Positions 10,001 through 17,445 of a DNA stretch of 64,000 nucleotides are shown here, piece by piece. The notes under the pieces are model-generated. The model saw nothing but the letters and a program-made list of their open reading frames with translations. It ran no database searches and was not told the DNA's origin. How positions within the stretch are numbered: the first letter of the stretch is position 1; the number at the start of each line of letters is the position of its first letter. The stretch is taken from NCBI GenBank assembly GCA_020401865.1, contig JADCAS010000018.1:1-64000 (forward strand), given 5' to 3'. A program made the position numbers and the translations under genes. This DNA comes from Phenylobacterium sp. GTDB taxonomy: Bacteria > Pseudomonadota > Alphaproteobacteria > Caulobacterales > Caulobacteraceae.

Positions 10001-10255
10001 CCGGGAGGTGGAGTTCACCCTGTCGATGCCCTGGATTCCCGAGACCTGGCGCTCAATCAGCTGGGTGATCCGCTCCTCGACCACCTCGGCCGACGCCCCG
10101 CGATAATTGGTCGAGACGCTGACCACGGGAGGATCGACGCTCGGGAGTTCCCGGACCGCCAGGGAAAAGTAGCTTGCCAGACCAACGACACACAGAAGGA
10201 TCGCCCCGACCGCCGCGAAGACCGGGCGACGGACCGAAAGATCGGACAGCGTCAT
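7007..10255 (-). CDS. RND efflux transporter permease, HAE1 family
   Basis: A 1082-residue inner-membrane proton/drug antiporter, the standard AcrB-type length. It has the N-terminal helix, large periplasmic domains after TM1 and TM7, and the TM4 proton-relay DD pair (GLVVDDAIVVVENI). Residues about 248-288 form an Ala/Ser/Gly-rich low-complexity stretch in the first periplasmic half that is longer than usual. Its ATG overlaps the stop of the adaptor gene (ATGA), so the two are translationally coupled. No outer-membrane factor gene lies here; the pump probably uses a TolC-like protein encoded elsewhere. Confidence 0.96.
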   Translation of the reverse strand: MTLSDLSVRRPVFAAVGAILLCVVGLASYFSLAVRELPSVDPPVVSVSTNYRGASAEVVEERITQLIERQVSGIQGIDRVNSTSRDGGSRISISFTLDRNLDDAANDVRDAVSRVTPLLPDQADPPQIAKANADDSPIMFLSLTSRTLNRLQLTDYANRYLVERLSTVPGVAQVGLGGAQVYAMRIWLDPMAMAARGITVDDVETALRAQNLELPAGALEAPSKDFTIRVARGYATPEDFAQLPVAPSGASRAASTAAGQQGALGSSAAAAGAAASPSSVASSAANPNAYVVRLGDLARIEEGPDERRRLFRSNGNDQVGMAVFRQSQANDLEISDGIREQLREINRSLPPGTKIEVSVDFTSFTRHALEEVWITMAMALALVALVNLLFLGSWRSAVVPSVVAPICILSTFIVLAGLGFSVNLLTLLALVLAIGLVVDDAIVVVENIQRRIDEGEPPLIAAQRGARQVFFAVVATTVVLISVFAPLMFMPGFTGRLFVELAVSVAAAVVFSALLALSLSPMLGSVLLRPARTGGPMTRGVNAAMDALKRSYQASLEALLAPGRMAVSSVSAGSLIVVMGLVAVGLAVIIPKELVPTEDRGRVDISIQGPEGAGYDYILPASQAVEKRLLSLLKEGVIERYTLSVPSFGRSQFSSGGANAGLPDTRVHEISSQDLAAQLNREYGAITSARVIASVRPSIQRSAGGGGGGSSVSVIVLGDEYPQIERAIQPLMAAARTNPGLSRPRLDYEPTSPRLLVQVDREKAAQLGVSAQAVGRAVETLFGSRRTTTYIRGGQEYDVILQADRPQRVNQSDLRNVYVRAASGATVPLSALVTTEIRGDTPSRDRVDRLRAITLSVQLNPGYTVGEAVDFFQAEIDKRPGMTVKWGGLARDYLEGGAAVYGALALALILVFLVLAAQFESWVHPLVIMLTVPVAALGGLFGLLISDSTLNTYSQIGLIMLVGIAAKNGILIVEFANQLRDEGRSVREAVIESSVVRLRPIIMTSIAAAAGAVPLILWGGAGGESRKTIGVVIFFGAIFSTLLTIFIVPVFYNLLARFTQPPETRARRIAAFEMEETVRPAE

Positions 10256-11391
10256 CCGGCCCTGCGCGGGGCCGCGCCTCCCGGCGGAGGCGACCCGGCC
10301 GGCCGGACCGGCTGGCCGGACTGGATGCGGTTCAGGCCGTCGGCCACCACTCGGTCCGCTGTCGTCACGCCTTCCAGGATCTCGACCCAGCCATCCTGCC
10401 TCAGGCCGGCGACCACGGGTCTCTGCTGCACCGTCATGCGCCCGCCCTCCTGGACGACGACAAAGACCGAGGCGCCCTCGCCCTGCACCGCGACAGCGGA
10501 CTCCGGCAGGGCCAGGGCTGTGCGAACGCCCTGGCTCACGCCGACACGGAGCATCATGCCCGGTTTGAGGCGGCCGTCAGGGCTGGCGAACTCGGACCGG
10601 GCGGTCAGGGCCCGGGTCCGCTCGTCTATGCGGGTATCGAGGCGAAGAATCCGGCCGCTGAACCGGGCGTCCGGCCAGGCGTCCACCGTGGCGGTCAGCG
10701 CCTGCCCCTCCCTGACGGCGGACAGGAAACGGTCGGGCACCTGGAAGTCCACCCGGACGGCTGAGAGATCATCCAGGGTCACAATGGCGGCGCCGGGATT
10801 GATGATCGCGCCCGGGGCGATGTCCGAGAGGCCGACCACGCCCGCAAAGGGCGCACGGATCACCCGGTCGCCAAGGCGGGACTCGGCGGCGCCCACATCC
10901 GCGCGGGCGCTCTTCCACGCCGCCTCGTACTGATCCACCGCAGCAGCGGACGCATAGCCCTGCTCGCCGAGGGTCCGCCAGCGCTCGTAGGCCCGCCGGG
11001 CCTGAACCTCCCGGGCCCGGGCCTGGGCGAGGGCGGCGTCCTGCTCGGTGGTCTTGAGCTCGACGAGAACCTGACCCCTTGAAACGGTCTGGCCCGGCGA
11101 GAACAGGACGCGGCTGACCAGCTGGGTTGTCGCCGCAGAGAGAGTCACGGACTGACGACCCTTTGCGACGCCAAGCAGTTCCAGCCGCTCGGTGAAGGTC
11201 CGGTTGACGGGACTGACCAGGGAGACCTGAGGGACCTCGCCCCGCGGACCGCCTGGTCCGCCCCGACCCATGCCGGGCGGTGCGCCGCCCTGGGTCGCCT
11301 TGCCGCTGGACAGGACCTTCAGCCCGCCGACCGCCAGCATAAGCAGCACGACGCCGACCGCGAGGGCGAGAAAGAAATGCCGCCTGAGCAC
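10252..11391 (-). CDS. RND efflux periplasmic adaptor subunit (membrane fusion protein)
   Basis: A 379-residue MFP/HlyD-type adaptor. An N-terminal membrane anchor (about residues 5-28) is followed by a Gly/Pro-rich linker, the split lipoyl/barrel-sandwich domain (first half near QTVSRGQVLVELKTTE, second near RVIRAPFAGVVGLSDIAPG), a helical hairpin, beta-barrel and membrane-proximal domains. It bridges the HAE1 permease, whose gene overlaps it by four bases, to an outer-membrane channel. No regulator gene is adjacent. Confidence 0.94.
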   Translation of the reverse strand: MLRRHFFLALAVGVVLLMLAVGGLKVLSSGKATQGGAPPGMGRGGPGGPRGEVPQVSLVSPVNRTFTERLELLGVAKGRQSVTLSAATTQLVSRVLFSPGQTVSRGQVLVELKTTEQDAALAQARAREVQARRAYERWRTLGEQGYASAAAVDQYEAAWKSARADVGAAESRLGDRVIRAPFAGVVGLSDIAPGAIINPGAAIVTLDDLSAVRVDFQVPDRFLSAVREGQALTATVDAWPDARFSGRILRLDTRIDERTRALTARSEFASPDGRLKPGMMLRVGVSQGVRTALALPESAVAVQGEGASVFVVVQEGGRMTVQQRPVVAGLRQDGWVEILEGVTTADRVVADGLNRIQSGQPVRPAGSPPPGGAAPRRAG

Positions 11392-11527
11392 GTGCGTAAC
11401 AACTCCACGGCCCCGACGAATCCTGGGGCGTCAGCCAAGTATGACAAAGCTAACTAGGGAGCCGGTTCTCCCGCGTCCACCCCGGATCCATCTCCTGGCG
11501 ATCGAATGCGGCCCGGGCGCCTCGCCC

Positions 11528-12298
11528 TCAAGCGTCGTATCCCGGCATCTCGCGGTCGAGCTTGCGCAGGCAGCCGGGCCAGCCCAGCTTGCCGCCGATC
11601 CCCCGCCCCACCTGCCGCCGCACCTCCTCCTGGGCCGCCTCGGGGGCGATCAGGACGTTCTCGCGGCCGCAGGACAGGGCCATCACCTGCTGCTTGCAGG
11701 CGCGCTCAAGGAAGAACATGCCGTTCCAGCACTCCGCCGCGCTCTCGCCCAAGGCCAGGGTGCCGTGGTTGCGCAGAAGCATCAGCGACTTGTCGCCCAG
11801 GTCCGCCACCAGCCGCTCGCGCTCGTCCAGGTTCAGGGCGATGCCCTCGTAATCATGGTAGGCCAGATGCGGCAGGCAGATCAGGGAGTGCTGCGACAGG
11901 GGTAGCAGGCCCTCCTTCTGGGACGACACCGCCGCGCCCTGGTCCGAGTGCAGGTGCATGACGAAATGGGCGTCCTCGCGGTTCATGTGCACCGCCGAGT
12001 GGATGGTGAAGCCCGCCGGATTGATGAAGTAGGGCGTCTCCTGAAGGATGTTGCCCTCAACGTCGATACGCACCAGGGACGAGGCCGTGATCTCGTCGAA
12101 CAGCATCCCATAAGGATTGATCAGGAAATGGTGCTCGGGCCCGGGGATCCGCGCCGAGATGTGGGTGTAGATCATGTCGTCCCACCCGTGGAGCGCGGCC
12201 AGCCGGTACAGGGCGGCCAGGTCCACTCGGGCCTGCCACTCCTCTTCGCTCACCTTGCCCTTGAGCGAAACTATTCCCGCAACCGAACCGTCAGCCAT
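11528..12298 (-). CDS. Class II aldolase/adducin domain protein
   Basis: A 256-residue zinc-dependent aldolase-fold protein. Metal and active-site regions are visible: YTHISARI, MHLHSDQGAAVSSQ (two His) and LLRNHGTLALG (third His). Family members include fuculose- and ribulose-phosphate aldolases/epimerases and many uncharacterised enzymes; this resembles the class II aldolase genes common in alpha- and betaproteobacteria with unknown substrate. The start at 12298 has GGGAGG 6 bases upstream, which favours it over an in-frame codon 19 residues earlier. Confidence 0.88.
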   Translation of the reverse strand: MADGSVAGIVSLKGKVSEEEWQARVDLAALYRLAALHGWDDMIYTHISARIPGPEHHFLINPYGMLFDEITASSLVRIDVEGNILQETPYFINPAGFTIHSAVHMNREDAHFVMHLHSDQGAAVSSQKEGLLPLSQHSLICLPHLAYHDYEGIALNLDERERLVADLGDKSLMLLRNHGTLALGESAAECWNGMFFLERACKQQVMALSCGRENVLIAPEAAQEEVRRQVGRGIGGKLGWPGCLRKLDREMPGYDA

Positions 12299-12370
12299 GG
12301 CGGCCTCCCTGAGATATCCTGAGGGAAGGGTCGCCCTGGCGAAGGCAAAGGTCAAGGCCGCGGGGCGCGG

Positions 12371-13870
12371 CTAGCTGTCCGAACGGATACGCGAGACCGA
12401 CCGCAGCCAGACGGCGTAGGCCGCGTCTGCGTCCGGTCCCGGTGTCCGGGGTGTCATACGCTTTGTCGACGGCCGCGCCACCGCGGCGGTTGCAGCGTCC
12501 GGATAAAGACCGCAGCCGAGCCCGGCGAACAGGGCGGCGCCCAGGGCGGTGGTCTCCTCGTAGGCCGCCCGGCCGACCGGCGTACGGGTCAGGTCGGAGA
12601 GCTTTTGGCAGAACCAGGTCGATCGCGACATCCCCCCGTCAATCCTTAACTCGGCATCCGGACCGAAGGCGGCGGGCGCATCCAGGCGCATGGCTTCGAT
12701 AAGGTCGCGGGTCTGGAAGGCGGCCGCCTCGAAGGCGGCGTCGGCGATCTCGGCCAGACCCGTGTCGCGGGTCATCCCAAGCAGGGCGCCGCGGGCGTCC
12801 GGGTCCCACCAGGGCGCGCCCAGACCCGTGAAGGCTGGCACCAGGATCACCCCGTGCCCGGAACGGGCGCGCTGGGCCAGGGCCTCGACGGCCGCGCCTC
12901 CGCCCTCGACCCCCAACCCCTCATTGATCCACTGAAGCGCCGCGCCGGCGACGAAGATCGACCCCTCCAGGGCGTAGGTGGTCCGCCCTCCCAGCCGGGC
13001 CGCAACCGTCGTGAGCAGTCGAGACGAGGATCGCGGCGCGGTTTCCCCCGTGTTCAGGAGCATGAAACAGCCCGTGCCGTAGGTGGCCTTCATCTCGCCG
13101 GGACGCAGACAGCCCTGGCCCATCAACGCGGCCTGCTGGTCGCCGGCGACCCCGCGGATAGCGATGGCGCCGCCCAGCATCTCCGGCAGGGTCGCACCGA
13201 AGTCGTCGGCGCAGTCCAGAACCCGCGGCAACAGGGCCCGGGGCACGCGGAAGAGGTCCAGGAGCTCGTCGGACCAGTCCTGGGCGTGAATGTCGAAGAG
13301 AAGGGTCCGGGAGGCGTTGGTGGCGTCCGTAGCGTGCACCGCCCCTCCGGTCAGCTTCCAGATCACCCAGGTGTCCATCGTCCCGGCCAGCAGCTCGCCC
13401 GCCTCCGCCCGCGCCCGAAGGCCAGGCTGGCTGTCGAGGATCCAGGCCAGCTTGGTGGCCGAGAAGTAAGGGTCAAGCAGCAGGCCCGTCAGGGCCGTCA
13501 CCCGGGTCTCCAAGCCGCGGGTCCGGAGCGCCTCGCACTCGGGAGCCGTCCGGCGATCCTGCCAGACGAGCGCCCGTCCCACCGGCTCGCCGGTCCGCCG
13601 ATCCCACACGACCACCGTCTCGCGCTGGTTGGTGATCCCGATCGCGGCCACCTGCGACGGGCTGACACCAGCGCGCTCGAGCACGCCTCTCAGCACCTTC
13701 ACCGAGGCCGAGAAGATCTCGAGGGCGTCGTGTTCGACCTCGCCATCCCCCGGATAGTGCTGAGCAAGGGGCTCGCCCAGGCTGGCCACTTCGGCGCCCC
13801 GGGCGTCAAAGAGGATGGCTCGCGTTGAGGTCGTGCCCTGGTCCAGGCTCAGAAGAAACGCAGAAGACAT
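12371..13870 (-). CDS. glpK: Glycerol kinase
   Basis: A 499-residue FGGY-family sugar kinase, matching the usual length of GlpK. It phosphorylates glycerol to sn-glycerol 3-phosphate. Visible motifs are LDQGTTSTRAI near the N-terminus, WQDRRTAPEC, the GlpK-typical TYGTGCFMLLNTG and the C-terminal RIDGGMSRSTWFCQ. The ATG at 13870 has GAGGG 6 bases upstream; an in-frame TTG four codons earlier is less likely. No glpF or glpD is adjacent. It diverges from the DUF2336 gene with an AT-rich shared promoter region. Confidence 0.95.
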   Translation of the reverse strand: MSSAFLLSLDQGTTSTRAILFDARGAEVASLGEPLAQHYPGDGEVEHDALEIFSASVKVLRGVLERAGVSPSQVAAIGITNQRETVVVWDRRTGEPVGRALVWQDRRTAPECEALRTRGLETRVTALTGLLLDPYFSATKLAWILDSQPGLRARAEAGELLAGTMDTWVIWKLTGGAVHATDATNASRTLLFDIHAQDWSDELLDLFRVPRALLPRVLDCADDFGATLPEMLGGAIAIRGVAGDQQAALMGQGCLRPGEMKATYGTGCFMLLNTGETAPRSSSRLLTTVAARLGGRTTYALEGSIFVAGAALQWINEGLGVEGGGAAVEALAQRARSGHGVILVPAFTGLGAPWWDPDARGALLGMTRDTGLAEIADAAFEAAAFQTRDLIEAMRLDAPAAFGPDAELRIDGGMSRSTWFCQKLSDLTRTPVGRAAYEETTALGAALFAGLGCGLYPDAATAAVARPSTKRMTPRTPGPDADAAYAVWLRSVSRIRSDS

Positions 13871-13900
13871 GACATCCCTCAACTTTCGGTTCAGGTTACT

Positions 13901-13906
13901 TTATAA
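13901..13906. promoter_or_regulatory. Candidate bidirectional -10 element between glpK and the DUF2336 gene
   Basis: TTATAA is self-complementary and sits in the only AT-rich patch of the divergent intergenic region. It could serve as a -10 hexamer for both directions, putting a rightward start just before the hairpin at 13917. No matching -35 boxes are obvious. Confidence 0.3.
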
Positions 13907-13916
13907 GACTGTGTGT

Positions 13917-13933
13917 GGCGGCGTGGCGCCGCC
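13917..13933 (+). other. Leader hairpin 1 upstream of the DUF2336 gene
   Basis: A perfect 7-bp stem GGCGGCG/CGCCGCC with loop TGG. With the next hairpin it would fill much of the 5' leader of the DUF2336 transcript. Confidence 0.5.
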
Positions 13934-13941
13934 AAGGTGAA

Positions 13942-13958
13942 GCGGACCATCGGTCCGC
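13942..13958 (+). other. Leader hairpin 2 upstream of the DUF2336 gene
   Basis: A perfect 7-bp stem GCGGACC/GGTCCGC with loop ATC, 8 bases after hairpin 1 and 24 bases before the GGAGAGG ribosome-binding site. Confidence 0.5.
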
Positions 13959-13994
13959 AGCTCGGTGCGTTGGGACCAGCTCGGAGAGGTCTTC

Positions 13995-15095
13995 TTGGGC
14001 GACAGGTTGGACGAGATCATGATCCTCGCCAAGAGCCGCGACGTCGCCGATCGTGAGCGCCTTCTCATCCGGCTGGTGGACATGTGCAATGGTCGCCCCG
14101 ATGATCTGCGCGCGCCCAGGGTCCAGGACCTGCTGTCTCAGGTCTTTTTCTACCTCGTGTTCCAGGCGGAGCACGACATCCGCATGCGGTTGGCCGAGAA
14201 CATCGCTTCGTCGGACTGGGCCCCCTCAGGGCTCATCAACATCCTGGCGTTCGACGATATCGAGATCGCACGGCCGATCATCGCCCGAAGCCCGATCCTT
14301 GAGGATCCGGACCTGATCCGGATCATGGTTGAGGCGACCCTCGAACACCAGATCGAGGTGGCGCGTCGCCGCGATATCAGCGTCAGCGTGGTGGAAGCCA
14401 TCCTGAAGGCGGGCAGGCCCGAAGTCCTGAAAGCCCTGGCGGAGAATGAGACCGCAAGAGTTTCCCATGACCACCTTGCCGAACTCATCCAGAGGTCCAA
14501 GGATATCGAGGGCCTGCGTTCACCCCTGGCCGAACATGCCGGCCTGAACGCCGAGCTGGCGAGTTACCTCTACACCTGGGTCGGGGTGGCGCTCCGGAAG
14601 TCTCTCGCCTCTCGTTTCGAGCTGGACACCAGGGCCCTTGACGCCGCCCTCGTCGTTTCCGTGCAGCAGGCGAAGGCCGGGGAGCCCCGGTTGCAGACCC
14701 GGCAGCCTGTGGAGAGCGAAGAGGAACGGCGCGAGCGCCAGCTCGTCGCCAAGCTGGACATGTCCGGACAGTTGCGCCCCAGCTATCTTCTGAAAGCTCT
14801 GAAGGAAAAGCGTCTTTCCCTCTTCGTGACCGCCCTCTCGGCCCTGGGCCGTTTCGAAGCCCCCGCGGTCCAAAAGGCCGTGAATGCTTCCAACGCCGAA
14901 AACCTGGCTCTTGCCTGCGCTTCCGTCGGGATCGACCGCTCCGTCTTCTCCACAATGCTGGAGCTGTTGCGCGAGAACAACAATGGTCTGCCTGGCTCCG
15001 GAGAGGATAACGACCGGCGCGCCTATCAGGTCTTTTCCAAGACCAGTGAGAAGACGGCGGCGACCCTGTTTCGGATAGCGGCCTCGAAGGGCTGA
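13995..15095 (+). CDS. DUF2336 domain-containing protein
   Basis: A 366-residue, mostly alpha-helical protein with HEAT-like character (LDEIMILAKSRDVADRERLLIRL, then repeated helical segments such as IARSPILEDPDLIRIM). DUF2336 proteins are typical of Alphaproteobacteria; their role is unknown. The TTG at 13995 is chosen because GGAGAGG (13983-13989) lies 5 bases before it and the product then begins at the DUF2336 core; an in-frame GTG at 13965 has no ribosome-binding site. NAD kinase follows 12 bases downstream, suggesting one operon, and an HPt gene comes next. Confidence 0.85.
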   Translation: MGDRLDEIMILAKSRDVADRERLLIRLVDMCNGRPDDLRAPRVQDLLSQVFFYLVFQAEHDIRMRLAENIASSDWAPSGLINILAFDDIEIARPIIARSPILEDPDLIRIMVEATLEHQIEVARRRDISVSVVEAILKAGRPEVLKALAENETARVSHDHLAELIQRSKDIEGLRSPLAEHAGLNAELASYLYTWVGVALRKSLASRFELDTRALDAALVVSVQQAKAGEPRLQTRQPVESEEERRERQLVAKLDMSGQLRPSYLLKALKEKRLSLFVTALSALGRFEAPAVQKAVNASNAENLALACASVGIDRSVFSTMLELLRENNNGLPGSGEDNDRRAYQVFSKTSEKTAATLFRIAASKG

Positions 15096-15107
15096 GGCGC
15101 AGAGTCA

Positions 15108-15893
15108 TTGACCTCCCAGTTTCCGCAGTCCCGGCCCAGGCTGACCTTCCTGAGTAGCGACCGTCCGGAAGCCACTGAGGCTCGCCGGCGGCTCGCCGCC
15201 GCCTACGGTGACGTACCCGAGGAGGAGGCGGACGTCGTCGTGGCGCTCGGCGGCGATGGGTTCATGCTTGAGGTGCTCCATCTGCCCCTGGCCCGGCGCA
15301 TTCCGATCTACGGGATGAACAGGGGTTCTGTGGGCTTTCTGATGAATGACTTCGCAGCGGACCACCTCATCGACCGTATCGCGGCGGCCGAACGGGCGGA
15401 GATTCATCCGCTGACCATGACAGCCTTGGACGCTTCAGGACATCGATCGACGGCCATGGCCATCAACGAGGTATCCCTCCTCAGGCAGACCCGCCAGACC
15501 GCGAAGCTTCGTATCCTCATTGATGGCAAGGTCCGCCTCGGGGAGCTGTCATGCGACGGCGCGCTCGTCGCAACGCCTGCCGGCTCAACAGCCTACAATC
15601 TGTCGGCCCATGGCCCCATCATTCCCCTGGAGGCGAGGGTCCTGGCGCTCACGCCCATCAGCGCCTTTCGTCCACGGCGGTGGCGCGGCGCCCTCCTGCC
15701 CCATGCCGCCCAGGTCTGCTTCCAGGTGCTCGAAGCCGACAAGCGGCCGGTCAGCGCCGTCGCCGATAACTTCGAGGTCAGAGACGTCGTCGAAGTCCAC
15801 GTCGCCGAGGACCGGGACGTATCCATGACCATGCTTTTCGATGCCGGTCGTGGACTTCAGGAACGCGTACTTGCGGAGCAGTTTTCGGTCTGA
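15108..15893 (+). CDS. nadK: NAD kinase
   Basis: A 261-residue ATP-NAD kinase making NADP from NAD. The signature GGDG is at residues 48-51; other conserved parts are [12 protein letters not shown], the AINEVSL loop and [19 protein letters not shown]. Length fits the compact bacterial form. The start is TTG at 15108, only 12 bases after the DUF2336 stop, so the pair is probably co-transcribed. The protein is cytosolic. Confidence 0.94.
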   Translation: MTSQFPQSRPRLTFLSSDRPEATEARRRLAAAYGDVPEEEADVVVALGGDGFMLEVLHLPLARRIPIYGMNRGSVGFLMNDFAADHLIDRIAAAERAEIHPLTMTALDASGHRSTAMAINEVSLLRQTRQTAKLRILIDGKVRLGELSCDGALVATPAGSTAYNLSAHGPIIPLEARVLALTPISAFRPRRWRGALLPHAAQVCFQVLEADKRPVSAVADNFEVRDVVEVHVAEDRDVSMTMLFDAGRGLQERVLAEQFSV

Positions 15894-15903
15894 CGGCCTG
15901 CAC

Positions 15904-15936
15904 GAGTCGTTAACCCTGCAATCGTAGGGTGGATTC
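15904..15936 (+). promoter_or_regulatory. Two GANTC (possible CcrM) sites and a TTAA half-site before the HPt gene
   Basis: GAGTC (15904-15908) is followed at once by TTAACC (15910-15915), and GATTC is at 15932-15936, all within 65 bases of the HPt ATG. In Caulobacter, GANTC is methylated by CcrM, and TTAA is half of the CtrA box. Grouping of all three suggests cell-cycle control, but each motif also occurs by chance. Confidence 0.35.
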
Positions 15937-15968
15937 GCGACGAACTCTTTTCTGAAGCGGGACCTTCA

Positions 15969-16409
15969 ATGCGAGCGACAGGTTCGACACCCATCCGGAT
16001 CGACAGTAGAGCCGTGGCCAAGGCCGAGGCGGCCCTCGCCGCCATGTCTGTGAACTTCGAAGAGTGGCTGCAGGCCGAGATCGCCCGGCTGAATTCCGCC
16101 ATGTCGCTCGTCCAGGCGGAGGGGCGCTCCGAAGCCAACATGGAGGCGCTTTACCATCGCGCCCATGATCTGAAGGGCCTTGGCGCCACCTACGGCTATC
16201 CGATCATCTCGCAGATCGCCGGGACCCTGTGCCGATTGATCGATAAGCCTGAGAAACGCCTGACATCTCCTCTTGCCCTCGTAGAAGTGCATGTGGAGGC
16301 CATCAAGGCCGCGGTTCGCAACAAGATCACCACGGACGAGAACGAGGTCGGTCGGGCGCTCGTCCAGGAACTTGAGGCCAAGGTCGAGGCCTTCGATCCG
16401 GAAGGCTGA
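15969..16409 (+). CDS. Stand-alone HPt (histidine phosphotransfer) domain protein
   Basis: A 146-residue four-helix HPt protein. The phosphorylatable histidine is H66 in YHRAHDLKGLGATYG, the canonical HxxKG context. Such proteins relay phosphate between hybrid kinases and response regulators. It has no kinase or receiver domain, so its partners are encoded elsewhere. It differs from ChpT, which has an added CA-like domain. The promoter region carries GANTC and TTAA motifs. It is convergent with a NUDIX gene. Confidence 0.9.
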   Translation: MRATGSTPIRIDSRAVAKAEAALAAMSVNFEEWLQAEIARLNSAMSLVQAEGRSEANMEALYHRAHDLKGLGATYGYPIISQIAGTLCRLIDKPEKRLTSPLALVEVHVEAIKAAVRNKITTDENEVGRALVQELEAKVEAFDPEG

Positions 16410-16436
16410 GGGCCCGGTCTCCGGGCGACCGCGGTC

Positions 16437-17222
16437 CTACATGACTCTCTCGAGGGGTTCTGCCACAACCCCGTACCCGGCTTCCGGCGGCAGTGTGAGG
16501 ACCCTTCCCCCCGGCCGGTCCTCTATGCGGGGCTGGACGGTGACCAGGGTCCGTTCCCGGGCTCTCCACAAGCAGTCTTCCGCACTTGAGGCCTCCGCCA
16601 GGAGCTGAACATTCATCCGGGTGGGGAAGATCACCTTCCGCGCTCCGCGCTCGGCGAGGTCCAGGACCTGGCGAGGCGCGATCCACTCGGCGTCCACGGT
16701 CTCGCGTCCGTCGCAGGCGGCCAACTGGTCCTCAGGAGCCTTGACCGCATAGAACCAGGTGTCAAAGCGCTTGGGGGTCAGAGGCGGTGTGATCCAGCGG
16801 GCGAACACCGTCAGCGCTGTGAGGTCAAGCCTCACGCCGAGGTCCCGAACCACGTCAAGAAACGGAAGGTCGCCAGCATCCACCGCCTTCCGGATATCCA
16901 TGGGCGCAGCCTCACCCCGGAACATGTCTCCATCCGCAGTCCGGGCCAGCAGGATTCCCGCCTCCTCGAAAACCTCCCGGATGGCGGCGATGCGCAGGGG
17001 CCGCTGGATGGCGTCAAAGTCGCCAAAACCCACGGAGTACCTCGCCCAGGCTTCCGCATGATCCCGCTCGTGGCTCTTTCCCCCTGGGAAGACCAGTGCA
17101 CCTGAGGCGAAATCGATCTGATGATGCCTCTTGACCATCAGGACCTCAAACTCCGGGGCGTCCCGAAGAAGCAGTATGGTGGCGGCGGGCTTGATGGCGC
17201 TGTCGGGGGCGATCTCAGTCAT
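16437..17222 (-). CDS. NUDIX hydrolase
   Basis: A 261-residue NUDIX protein. The box is of the split type: GGKSHERD is separated by an insertion of about 30 residues from REVFEEAGILLA, as in NUDT7/NUDT19-like or CoA-pyrophosphatase-related members. It would cleave a nucleoside diphosphate-X bond; the substrate is unclear. ATG 17222 is preceded closely by GGGAG; a longer in-frame start exists at 17258. The leader holds two strong inverted repeats. Confidence 0.85.
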   Translation of the reverse strand: MTEIAPDSAIKPAATILLLRDAPEFEVLMVKRHHQIDFASGALVFPGGKSHERDHAEAWARYSVGFGDFDAIQRPLRIAAIREVFEEAGILLARTADGDMFRGEAAPMDIRKAVDAGDLPFLDVVRDLGVRLDLTALTVFARWITPPLTPKRFDTWFYAVKAPEDQLAACDGRETVDAEWIAPRQVLDLAERGARKVIFPTRMNVQLLAEASSAEDCLWRARERTLVTVQPRIEDRPGGRVLTLPPEAGYGVVAEPLERVM

Positions 17223-17295
17223 GCTCCCATGATGGGGGCGAGCGAGACAGGCTGGCAAGTCCGTAGGAGAGCTGAGCCGGATCGGGCCAGGAGGA

Positions 17296-17360
17296 CGGTC
17301 GTCGGTCGGCGCCGGAGAGGCGTCGCCCAGGCTGTCGATGGTGGCGCCGACCGACGACCG
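17296..17360. repeat. Perfect 18-bp inverted repeat with 29-nt spacer
   Basis: The left arm, 17296-17313, is the exact reverse complement of 17343-17360 (core GTCGGTCGGCGCC). It lies in the 223-bp gap between aspS and the NUDIX gene, both read leftward, so it would form a long hairpin in the NUDIX leader or the aspS 3' tail. No U-tract follows. Confidence 0.75.
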
Positions 17361-17385
17361 CCTTCCAGTGCGCGCCCGCGCACTT

Positions 17386-17431
17386 ACAGGCCCGGCGGGC
17401 GCTAAGGGCGACCCAAGAGAGACGGGCCTGT
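17386..17431. repeat. 9-bp inverted repeat after aspS
   Basis: ACAGGCCCG (17386-17394) and CGGGCCTGT (17423-17431) are perfect complements with a 28-nt spacer. The structure begins 15 bases past the aspS stop and stands just upstream of the 18-bp inverted repeat in the leftward transcript. It could be an aspS terminator or part of a two-hairpin structured RNA. Confidence 0.55.
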
Positions 17432-17445
17432 AGATCGATTTTCGC

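Noticed and set aside
16410..16436. Terminator GCCCGG-TCT-CCGGGC between the converging HPt and NUDIX genes
   Set aside because: The stem is only 6 bp and no U-tract follows on either strand; too weak to list as a feature.
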